NCBI GenBank assembly: GCA_001751085.1
Contig: MAXP01000232.1
Location: 1 to 8,565, forward strand
Length of the DNA stretch: 8,565 nt
Reading direction: 5' to 3'
Source of the DNA: Desulfobacterales bacterium C00003060
GTDB lineage: Bacteria; Desulfobacterota; Desulfobacteria; Desulfobacterales; C00003060
The notes under the pieces are model-generated. The model saw nothing but the letters and a program-made list of their open reading frames with translations, was not told where the DNA came from and did not search any database. Positions 1 through 5,484 of the stretch are shown in pieces. Positions within the stretch are counted from its first letter, which is position 1. Each line of letters opens with the position of its first letter. A program made the translations under genes and the position numbers.

Positions 1-112
1 ATCGTCTTGAGATTTCCTTGAAGTTGTTTCTATGTTCAGACATGTCAAAATTGTAGGTGCTTTCATTATGTACACAATTAGTGAGATTTGCAATAAGGGA
101 ACATAGCAAGCC
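1..112. other. Sequence beyond the integron cassette, no supported gene
   Basis: This AT-rich stretch lies beyond the recombination point of the attC site that follows the small cassette gene. If the array continues, the next cassette would begin here on the minus strand. The only candidate is a reading frame starting with ATG at 66 and open for 22 codons to the window edge. It has no ribosome binding site and I do not recognise its residues, so I do not call it a gene. A TAAGGGAAC at 94-102 matches, on the opposite strand, part of the 13-bp repeats near 1040 and 1129. Confidence 0.4.
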
Positions 113-237
113 GGCCAACGATTGAATTAAGAGGCGGGCGGTTGTCTGTGACAAAATGAATAAAGAAAATCTTTGAGAACCAAGGACTTTCAAAATAGCA
201 CAGCCTTAGCCAGTCCTTCTTAAATGATTTGTTATCT
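113..237 (-). other. Integron attC recombination site (VCR-like), downstream of the cassette gene
   Basis: Read on the minus strand, the site begins with the R'' box AGATAAC (237-231), immediately after the stop codon of the small gene. Then come a short spacer, an L'' box TTAAGAAGG, a long variable centre, an L' box CCTCTTAA, a spacer, and an R' box CGTTGGC (120-114). L'' and L' pair over 8 bp with one extra A in L'', which is the classic extrahelical base. The spacers between the R and L boxes do not pair. The first part (TAACAAATCATTTAAG) and the last part (CTTAATTCAATCGTT) resemble well-known class 1 cassette attC ends. The inner inverted repeat AAGGACT/AGTCCTT and the length of about 125 bp resemble Vibrio VCR sites. 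The R' box departs from GTTRRRY by one base. The call rests on layout and pairing seen by eye; a covariance-model search was not run. Confidence 0.7.
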
Positions 238-606
238 TACTTTTGCTCGGCATCTTCGCTTTTACCGCTAAATAGATCTACAAGGAACTGGCCGGGATCT
301 GGCTTACTCATTATCATGTATCCAATTTCCAAACACTGACGAGCTATCGGATCATTTTCAACTTCCTCGGCCCATCGCTCGTCGCATAAATCTTCGTACC
401 AGTCCCAGAAAAGATCAAAATCCTTATCTGACAAATTCAAAACAGCCTGTCTTATTTTACTGCTTTTAGCATTTTTGTTTATTCGATTGCAGCCTATTTT
501 TTCAAACCAATTTTGAAATCTGTTGAATTCAATATCTTTAAGATTTAAAATGCGTTGCTTTATTTCGTAAAAATCCATTGTTTGTTCTCTCATTTTTTTT
601 AGATAA
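119..606 (-). mobile_element. Integron gene cassette carrying one small gene
   Basis: Cassette limits are set by the two G/TT crossover points: before T606 (G/TTATCT, minus strand) and after G119 (G/TTGGCC). This gives a unit of 488 bp, a usual cassette size. The strongest sign is that the cassette start GTTATCT (607-601) is the exact reverse complement of the R'' box AGATAAC (237-231) of its own attC. The circular excised form would therefore have a perfectly paired R box. The gene fills most of the unit, begins 13 bp from the start boundary and ends against the attC, as cassette genes do. No integrase gene or attI site is in the window, so this could be a cluster of attC sites lacking an integrase, a lone inserted cassette, or the distal part of a larger array. 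Confidence 0.65.
237..593 (-). CDS. Small cassette-borne protein with an internal duplicated W-F motif, function unknown
   Basis: I do not recognise this 118-residue soluble protein by name. Two copies of a 23-residue unit sit at residues 11-33 and 47-69. They share the pattern I-[KR]-Q-x-[IV]-L-N-L-x-D-x-[ED]-F-x-x-F-x-x-W-[FY]-E, so the N-terminal two thirds is a tandem repeat, probably of helices. The second copy runs into a DERW segment (71-74) followed by acidic residues. A similar layout (a helix rich in Phe/Trp, then 'ERW' and an acidic stretch) occurs in small proteins encoded next to toxins, but that is only a resemblance; no partner toxin is visible. There is no signal peptide or membrane segment. 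The first ATG (593) has no Shine-Dalgarno sequence and lies 13 bp inside the cassette. A second ATG at 578 has a weak AGAG 8 bp upstream and would give 113 residues, still keeping both repeats. The stop codon abuts the attC site. Expression would depend on a promoter outside the cassette or a weak local one that I cannot see. Confidence 0.75.
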   Translation of the reverse strand: MREQTMDFYEIKQRILNLKDIEFNRFQNWFEKIGCNRINKNAKSSKIRQAVLNLSDKDFDLFWDWYEDLCDERWAEEVENDPIARQCLEIGYMIMSKPDPGQFLVDLFSGKSEDAEQK

Positions 607-688
607 CATAACGGGCTAACCGGCCGGGAAAAGCTGCGCTCGTTCCTCGCTCCGCTTTCCCCAGTCCGAGTTGAGCCGATGGTTCGGC
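601..688 (-). other. attC-like site upstream of the cassette gene
   Basis: On the minus strand this runs from an R''-like GCCGAAC (688-682) through an L'' region (AACTCGGACTGGGG), a stem-loop, an L' region (CCCGGCCGGTTAG), to GTTATCT (607-601), where the cassette begins. The two arms are complementary with small bulges: AAC, CGG, GGG and the inner GGGGAAAGC/GCTTTTCCC all pair in order. The inner stem encloses a GC-rich loop of about 20 bases. The motifs CAACTCGGACTGGG and GGTTAGCCCGTTATG are like those of environmental cassette attC sites. It would belong to a preceding cassette, but no gene is seen ending against it. There is no T-run, so it is not a plain terminator. R'' deviates from RYYYAAC at one position. 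Confidence 0.6.
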
Positions 689-1039
689 CAAAGAGTTTTG
701 CAATATTGAATAGTTAATAATTAAGATTAAGATGCGACCCGAATACCCCCGTAGAATGTATTAGGATAATCCAACCTTACCGGGCGTGCCATGGCTCATT
801 AATACCATCCACTATTCTTCTGTCAACTCCAAATGACAAATGAAGATAATGACCCCGAATACCTCCCCTGAGACGGATATACAGGAATTGAGCGAGGAGA
901 AACGGAATCTCCCTGGCAAACTGGTTGCTAAGACCGGGCCACTACTGGTGCGTTCAAAATCTGTGCATCAACGACAACGGTTGCTGATAAGCGTATGGGT
1001 AAGGTCGTCGGTGAGCCGTAACGGGGAAAACTCGACTTA

Positions 1040-1052
1040 GGAAGTTCCCTTA
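1040..1052 (+). repeat. 13-bp direct repeat, copy 1 (GGAAGTTCCCTTA)
   Basis: This is identical to 1129-1141, 89 bp away. Each copy contains the palindrome GGAAGTTCC. The role is unknown: an operator-like site, an end of a lost mobile element, or chance in AT-rich DNA. Confidence 0.5.
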
Positions 1053-1128
1053 TCATATCCTACCCAAATAATTTCATAACACCCTATAATAACATGGTAA
1101 TATTTTGGAATCGGGTAATTTATTTTGT

Positions 1129-1141
1129 GGAAGTTCCCTTA
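1129..1141 (+). repeat. 13-bp direct repeat, copy 2 (GGAAGTTCCCTTA)
   Basis: This is the second identical copy of the repeat at 1040-1052. It lies about 57 bp past the stop codon of the last chelatase gene. An inverted partial copy (TAAGGGAAC) occurs at 94-102. Confidence 0.5.
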
Positions 1142-1197
1142 CAACCATTCATTCCGCAAATTAGCAAGTATTTTTCTGAAAAGCTATAGGTGTGAAC

Positions 1198-3210
1198 TTA
1201 CACCAGCAAGTCCTCTCGTAGGACCTCTACTAATGTGTCGGCCTTGAGATCCTCTATCTTGAAATATCTGGCCCCCATCTGGAGGGATAATTGACGAGCC
1301 AATCCAAAGGAGATGAGCCCCGGTTTTTCAACGTCAACCACGGCTGTGTTAACCCGGGTATCATTTTTTATCTCTTCGGCCATTTCCATGGCCTCGGATA
1401 GAGGTTTTCCACCATATTGGCTCACATTTGCCTTTCCATCAGAGACAAGTATGAGCAATGGATAGATGTGAGGATCCTTGTGGAAGTAGCTCTGAATGAT
1501 CTGGTAGCCAAGTGATATCCCGTGGGGCAGGGGAGTTTTCCCTCCAGTAGGAAGATCTTCCAAAAGCCTGTGTGCAAGCTCTATACTGCTGGTTGGCGGA
1601 AGAAGCACCTCGGCACGGTCCCCCTTAAAGGCTACCATGGCCACCTTATCCCTTTTTTGATAAGCATCAACGAGAAGAGACAGTATAGCGCCCTTTGTTT
1701 CGATCATGCGTTTTCCCGCCCCCATGGAACCGCTTGCATCCACAACAAAAACAATGAAATTGCCGACCCTTTTCTCTCTTATTTTTTCCCGAATATCGCT
1801 ATCTTCAATCGCAATAGCCACATCCTCTCTGCTCCTGCGTTTCTGATAAGGTGCCGCTGCTCTCAAGGTGGCATCCAGGGCCAGGTCATTTGTCTTTCTT
1901 TCCATAGTGCTCATGATATACCTGCCTGCCTTTGAGGATGTCCTTGTCCGGCTTCTTCTCCCCGACCCTTTTCGGAGTGTCCGGTCTCTTTCCGTTTGTA
2001 TTCTTTTTACCTTAAAGGCATCTCCAACAGGAAAAACCTTCTCAAGCATCGGAATATGGGACAGACTCCTTTCCGATTCCTCCTGATCCTTTTTTTCTAC
2101 TTCTTGATCCTCTCTCACTTCAGCTTCTTGCTGGTTTTGAGTCTCTGGTTTTTCCTTTTCCTTCTTCTTTTCATCGTCAGGAGGTTCTTCTTGAGCTCTC
2201 TCTTTTTCTTCATGCCTGTGTTGAGGGGGCGGGGGAGGCATCCTCATACGGTGGAGCAATACGAGATCCGCCGCTTCATTAACGTCATGTTCGGTCACCT
2301 CGTCTCTGCCCTCGTAACATGCAATGGCCAGAGCGGTCTTTCGGATAACAATATCCGCACGGTGTCCAGCGACAAATGCATCCAATGCGAGTATCGAACA
2401 GAGCTGAACCATCTTATCTGAAATCGTGATGTGGGGAAGTTGTTCCTTTGCACGCATAATTTTTTGCGAAAGGCTATTCTGCCGGTCTTGATACGCCTTG
2501 ATGAAGTCAGTACTATTTCTATCAAAACGTTCCCTTAGTTTGATCAACCGGACCCTTTCGTCCGGGTCTTCTATGCCCTCAATCTGTATGCACATCCCGA
2601 ATCGATCAAGGAGTTGCGGGCGCAATTCCCCCTCTTCAGGGTTCATCGTTCCAATTAGGATGAATTCGGCCCGATGCACATAAGAAATCCCTTCACGCTC
2701 AACAATATTAATCCCCATGCCGGCAGCATCCAGGATGACATCCACAATATGATCGTTCAAAAGATTAATTTCATCGATATAAAGGATTCCCCTGTGGGCT
2801 GACGCAAGCAGGCCAGGGGTAAAGCGCCTTTTCCCCTCCTTTACAGCATACTCCAGATCAAGGCTTCCCAATACCATGTCCTCGGTGGCCCCAAGGGGGA
2901 GATCGATGACGTTTGTCTTTCTCTTTCGTACATGGAGATCGAGGCCCTGATTCAATCTTGCCTTGCATTGGGGACACAAACGTTCATGTTCATGAGGGTC
3001 ACAATTGAACGGACACACTGAAACCACCTCGATCTCCGGCAAAACAGCAGCTAGTGCCCGGACAGCCGTTGATTTTGCAGTCCCCTTTTCCCCCCTGATC
3101 AGCAATCCGCCGAGAGATGGACAGATGGCATTCAAGATGAGCGCCCGGGTCATCTTTTCTTGCCCCACAATGGCCGAAAACGGATAGATATCTTTTGTTG
3201 TCCAGTCCAA
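1198..3210 (-). CDS. bchD: BchD/ChlD-like chelatase subunit: AAA+ ATPase plus von Willebrand A domain
   Basis: This 670-residue protein is the D-type partner in a cobalt/magnesium chelatase motor and would act in the cytoplasm on the CobN-type subunit. Domains in order: AAA+ at about 8-320, with Walker [10 protein letters not shown] (40-48), Walker B ILYIDEINLL (142-151), the [18 protein letters not shown] sensor region (187-204) and sensor-2 GHRAD (282-286); a proline and E/K-rich linker (about 324-385); then a VWA domain (about 483-670) with a complete MIDAS set: DASGS (491-495), T559 and D591. Four cysteines (C66, C70, C79, C82) sit in a loop after Walker A, a likely zinc knuckle shared with the neighbouring I protein. 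Unlike classical phototroph BchD, whose AAA+ motifs are degenerate, this one looks able to bind ATP. The start is TTG: upstream in the same frame there is no ATG or GTG before a stop at 3247-3249, and no strong ribosome binding site is seen. It lies 134 bp after the BchI-like gene and is the last gene of the cluster. The family is certain; the metal is inferred from CobN. Confidence 0.93.
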   Translation of the reverse strand: MDWTTKDIYPFSAIVGQEKMTRALILNAICPSLGGLLIRGEKGTAKSTAVRALAAVLPEIEVVSVCPFNCDPHEHERLCPQCKARLNQGLDLHVRKRKTNVIDLPLGATEDMVLGSLDLEYAVKEGKRRFTPGLLASAHRGILYIDEINLLNDHIVDVILDAAGMGINIVEREGISYVHRAEFILIGTMNPEEGELRPQLLDRFGMCIQIEGIEDPDERVRLIKLRERFDRNSTDFIKAYQDRQNSLSQKIMRAKEQLPHITISDKMVQLCSILALDAFVAGHRADIVIRKTALAIACYEGRDEVTEHDVNEAADLVLLHRMRMPPPPPQHRHEEKERAQEEPPDDEKKKEKEKPETQNQQEAEVREDQEVEKKDQEESERSLSHIPMLEKVFPVGDAFKVKRIQTERDRTLRKGSGRRSRTRTSSKAGRYIMSTMERKTNDLALDATLRAAAPYQKRRSREDVAIAIEDSDIREKIREKRVGNFIVFVVDASGSMGAGKRMIETKGAILSLLVDAYQKRDKVAMVAFKGDRAEVLLPPTSSIELAHRLLEDLPTGGKTPLPHGISLGYQIIQSYFHKDPHIYPLLILVSDGKANVSQYGGKPLSEAMEMAEEIKNDTRVNTAVVDVEKPGLISFGLARQLSLQMGARYFKIEDLKADTLVEVLREDLLV

Positions 3211-3344
3211 TTTTTTAGTGCCTAAAGCTAAGGGAAAACGCTTGGGTCATTGAGATTTTGGTCGTTAGATATTGTTTCGAATTTCAAACTCAATAAAGCG
3301 AATCAGTTATTAGCCCGTTTTAGGGGCCTTCCTGAAGCCATACG
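3211..3344 (-). promoter_or_regulatory. Spacer between the I and D chelatase genes, with a weak promoter candidate
   Basis: This 134-bp gap is the largest in the cluster, so the D gene may have its own promoter. On the minus strand TTGAGT (3293-3288) and TATCTA (3271-3266) are separated by 16 bp and match the bacterial -35 and -10 consensus at four of six positions each. An ATTGAG/CTCAAT inverted repeat (3249-3254, 3289-3294) surrounds them. Just after the I gene stop, GGCTTCAGGAAGGCC can form only a poor hairpin and has no T-run, so a terminator is not supported. The evidence is weak. Confidence 0.2.
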
Positions 3345-4439
3345 CTATGCGGGTGGAGCGTCACTGTGCTTATGTGGACGCGTGTGCGCATGTTCATGGG
3401 TGTGCGAATGCGCATGAGATATAATTCCTTTCAATTTTCCTTCCTCAACCCCCGGCTTCTGGAATGGTTTTCTTCGCATCCTGTGCTGAAGGGCCATGTC
3501 GGCAGCCTTTTGAACATCCTCTTTCAAGACCTCACTTCGCCCATTGAATGCAGCCAGGGTCTTGGATGCCTTCATCATCATAATATCTGCCCGGTGCCCA
3601 TCCACATTCATGTCAATGGCGATCCGGGCGATCAAATACAATATATCATCGGAAATAGTAACGTGCTCCAGAAGCCCTTTGGCCCGAACAATGGCTTGCT
3701 GGAGTCTCTCGTCCTCCTCTATCCAGGCCTCGTGAAATCCAGCAGGGTCTTGCTCGTAGGATGCCCTTCTTTTCACGACCTCAACCCTTTGATCAAGATC
3801 TGCTATTCCCTGGATGTGAACACACAGTCCAAAACGGTCAAGGAGCTGGGGGCGCAGCTCTCCCTCTTCAGGGTTCATGGTACCGATAAGGATAAACTCA
3901 GCAGGATGAGAATACGAGACCCCCTCTCTCTCCACAACATTCACCCCCATTGCCGCTGAGTCAAGCAGGATATCCACGATATGGTCATCAAGGAGGTTGA
4001 CCTCATCTACATAAAGGATCCCCCGGTTGGCTTCCGCCAGGATGCCCGGTTCAAAACGTTTTTCCCCCTTTTTTATGGCATGTTCCAAATCAAGGGTGCC
4101 TACAACCCTGTCCTCCGTAGAGCCCACAGGAAGCTCAATGACCCGGGTTTTTGTCTTTTTGATGGGGAGATCTTCCCCGGAATCAATGCGATTAATGCAT
4201 TCCTGACACATCTGTGCTTTGCTGTGCGGATTGCACCCGAACTTGCAGTCTGCAACCACCTCTATGTCCGGTAAGAGGGCGGCCAGGGACCGCACTGCGG
4301 TCGATTTGGCCGTACCCTTTTCGCCACGAATCAAAACACCACCAAGCTTCGGATTGATTGCGTTTAAGATCAAAGCGTTCTTCATCTTTTCCTGGCCAAC
4401 GATGGCCGTGAAATGGTAGATGAGCTTCTGATTTTCCAT
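3345..4439 (-). CDS. bchI: BchI/ChlI-like chelatase AAA+ ATPase with a histidine-rich tail
   Basis: This 364-residue protein is the I-type motor ATPase, which hydrolyses ATP to drive metal insertion by the large subunit. Seen in order: Walker [10 protein letters not shown] (39-47), a four-cysteine loop C65, C69, C78, C81 (probable zinc site), Walker [11 protein letters not shown] (141-150), the [18 protein letters not shown] region (186-203) and sensor-2 GHRAD (281-285). The length is usual for BchI. The last 24 residues add an unusual tail in which eight of 17 positions (342-358) are histidine, alternating with A, S, T, E or K. Such tails bind Ni, Co or Zn in metallochaperones, so local metal holding or delivery is plausible. 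I chose the ATG at 4439 because GGGAG (4449-4445) lies 5 bp upstream. An ATG at 4451 would add four residues but has no such site. The gene follows the membrane-protein gene by 25 bp and is surely cotranscribed with it. It is a close paralogue of the N-terminal half of the D protein next door. Confidence 0.94.
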   Translation of the reverse strand: MENQKLIYHFTAIVGQEKMKNALILNAINPKLGGVLIRGEKGTAKSTAVRSLAALLPDIEVVADCKFGCNPHSKAQMCQECINRIDSGEDLPIKKTKTRVIELPVGSTEDRVVGTLDLEHAIKKGEKRFEPGILAEANRGILYVDEVNLLDDHIVDILLDSAAMGVNVVEREGVSYSHPAEFILIGTMNPEEGELRPQLLDRFGLCVHIQGIADLDQRVEVVKRRASYEQDPAGFHEAWIEEDERLQQAIVRAKGLLEHVTISDDILYLIARIAIDMNVDGHRADIMMMKASKTLAAFNGRSEVLKEDVQKAADMALQHRMRRKPFQKPGVEEGKLKGIISHAHSHTHEHAHTRPHKHSDAPPA

Positions 4440-4444
4440 ATTTA

Positions 4445-4449
4445 CTCCC
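4445..4449 (-). promoter_or_regulatory. Ribosome binding site fixing the start of the BchI-like gene
   Basis: GGGAG on the minus strand lies 5 bp before the ATG at 4439 and inside the longer reading frame that begins at 4451. It therefore favours the downstream start. Confidence 0.6.
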
Positions 4450-4463
4450 ATAAGTTCTATCGT

Positions 4464-5438
4464 CTAACTCATACTCAAAAAAACTAATAGAAAAGCCGCA
4501 CGGCTGAACATGCCTAATGCGGTTGAAACCAACAAGATGCTTGATCCTAATGAAAACCCAAAAATCGATGTGTATTTTGGAAAAGAAGACCTCAACGTGA
4601 ATATGGGAAGCATCAACATACTCCCGAGGACGCAGGCCGTAATCCCCTGCAAATCACTTAACATGCCGTCTTTGAGCATCGCTCCGATAGAGGTTGCCCC
4701 CACCAATGGGCTGAACATATAAGTGCCAACCGGAAGAACGCAGGAGGGAGGAAGTCTGAAGAAATCCGTCAACGGCTGGACATAATCTACCAGTCCTGTT
4801 ATGATGCCATTATTGATCAACAAGAATATAATGAAAGTAGTCAACACAAAGATGCCACTCACCTTGAAAAACAGCCTCCTCTGACGGGTGAAAGCCAGAA
4901 CAAGCACTTCGCCGGGCCTCCTCTTCCTTGTCGTAGCAGCATTGGCGCGATCCGGCTCAAGTGAACGTCCTTGCGGCTCAGGGCCTTTCAACCTTATCCT
5001 TCCATATATGATGACAAAGAGCGTCTTGATTATACCTGCGACAATAAAGGTTAAAAAATAGAGCAGACCTACCTTGATACCCAACAGGGGGATCATTACC
5101 GGGATCTGATACGTAAAAGTCTCCTTTACATAAACCGGTGTTGTATTAAGGAGGGCAGTGAGCAATGTCTGGCTTTTGTCTATTCTCCCTTCCTGGTGGA
5201 GTCTTGCGATTATGGCATTTCCGGCAAGGACTGACCCAAAAGAAGCCAAAAAAGTCACCCCGGCTTCATGGGGCAGATTGGCAAGCCTGGCAAGGGGCCG
5301 ACCCATGAACTCCAGTTTTTTAAGGAGGCCTATTTCTATCAACACCTGGGAGGCATACAAAGACACAAACATGATGATCAATACCCTTGGAACGATGTTC
5401 CAGGTGTCGATGAGGCTTTGCATAAAAAGGCTACTCAT
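4464..5438 (-). CDS. Gate-domain (nucleoside-recognition family) membrane protein in a chelatase operon
   Basis: This 324-residue integral membrane protein has about eight or nine hydrophobic segments (roughly 15-38, 60-80, 92-108, 111-146 as one long or two segments, 192-217, 235-256, 265-282, 288-322). A basic, hydrophilic loop at about 147-190 divides two halves. Each half carries a Gate-like unit: SFGSVLAGNAIIARLHQEG (66-84) and MFSPLVGATSIGAMLKDG (241-258), each followed by a similar hydrophobic stretch. This suggests an inverted or tandem duplicated transporter fold, as in Gate-domain proteins such as SpmA/SpmB and the FeoB membrane part. No ATPase or substrate-binding motif is visible. 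Its place between cobN and the BchI-like gene suggests a role in moving the metal ion or a tetrapyrrole, but this is inference; members of the family are usually annotated only as nucleoside recognition proteins. The first ATG after an in-frame stop (5451-5453) is used, although no Shine-Dalgarno sequence precedes it. A second ATG five codons later is possible. Confidence 0.8.
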   Translation of the reverse strand: MSSLFMQSLIDTWNIVPRVLIIMFVSLYASQVLIEIGLLKKLEFMGRPLARLANLPHEAGVTFLASFGSVLAGNAIIARLHQEGRIDKSQTLLTALLNTTPVYVKETFTYQIPVMIPLLGIKVGLLYFLTFIVAGIIKTLFVIIYGRIRLKGPEPQGRSLEPDRANAATTRKRRPGEVLVLAFTRQRRLFFKVSGIFVLTTFIIFLLINNGIITGLVDYVQPLTDFFRLPPSCVLPVGTYMFSPLVGATSIGAMLKDGMLSDLQGITACVLGSMLMLPIFTLRSSFPKYTSIFGFSLGSSILLVSTALGMFSRAAFLLVFLSMS

Positions 5439-5453
5439 GGAAGTGGGTTGTTA

Positions 5454-5481
5454 AGTAAGCAGTAAGCAGTAAGCAGTAAGC
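5454..5481 (+). repeat. Four tandem copies of the 7-mer AGTAAGC
   Basis: Four exact copies (5454-5460, 5461-5467, 5468-5474, 5475-5481) fill most of the 46-bp gap between cobN and the membrane-protein gene. On the mRNA they read GCTTACT. Copy number could vary by replication slippage and change the distance between the two genes. No ribosome binding site for the downstream gene is contained in the unit. Confidence 0.9.
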
Positions 5482-5484
5482 TCC

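Larger units (their letters stand above)
689..1197. other. Intergenic region of about 500 bp without a supported gene
   Basis: No minus-strand reading frame of useful length ends against the attC-like site at 688, so any preceding cassette is non-coding or decayed. A plus-strand frame of 66 codons (840-1040) has no ribosome binding site and a basic, low-complexity product. Its second half includes GGTGAGCCGTAACGGGG (1010-1026), which recalls the domain IV/V region of bacterial group II introns, so it may cover a decayed intron fragment rather than a gene. From 1040 on the sequence is AT-rich and carries two 13-bp direct repeats. I see no clear terminator for the chelatase operon, which ends at 1198. 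Confidence 0.5.

Noticed and set aside
1..66. A minus-strand reading frame from ATG at 66, open for 22 codons to the window edge, possibly the next cassette gene.
   Set aside because: It is too short to judge, has no ribosome binding site, and its residues match nothing I know.
623..661. GC-rich stem-loop as a rho-independent terminator.
   Set aside because: It has no T-run on either strand, and it fits better as the inner stem of an attC-like site.
840..1040. A plus-strand 66-codon reading frame as a gene.
   Set aside because: It has no ribosome binding site, a basic unstructured-looking product, and overlap with a possible intron RNA fragment.
1996..2421. A long plus-strand hydrophobic reading frame opposite the D gene.
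   Set aside because: It is the antisense of the charged E/K-rich linker, which automatically reads as F/L-rich on the other strand.
3231..3330. A third attC-like remnant in the I-D gene spacer, suggested by TTAGCCCGTT and a GTTAGAT heptamer.
   Set aside because: The flanking arms do not pair convincingly, and a shared 10-mer can arise by chance.
3325..3345. A terminator after the BchI-like gene (GGCTTCAGGAAGGCC).
   Set aside because: The stem is short and bulged, the loop is too small, and there is no T-run.
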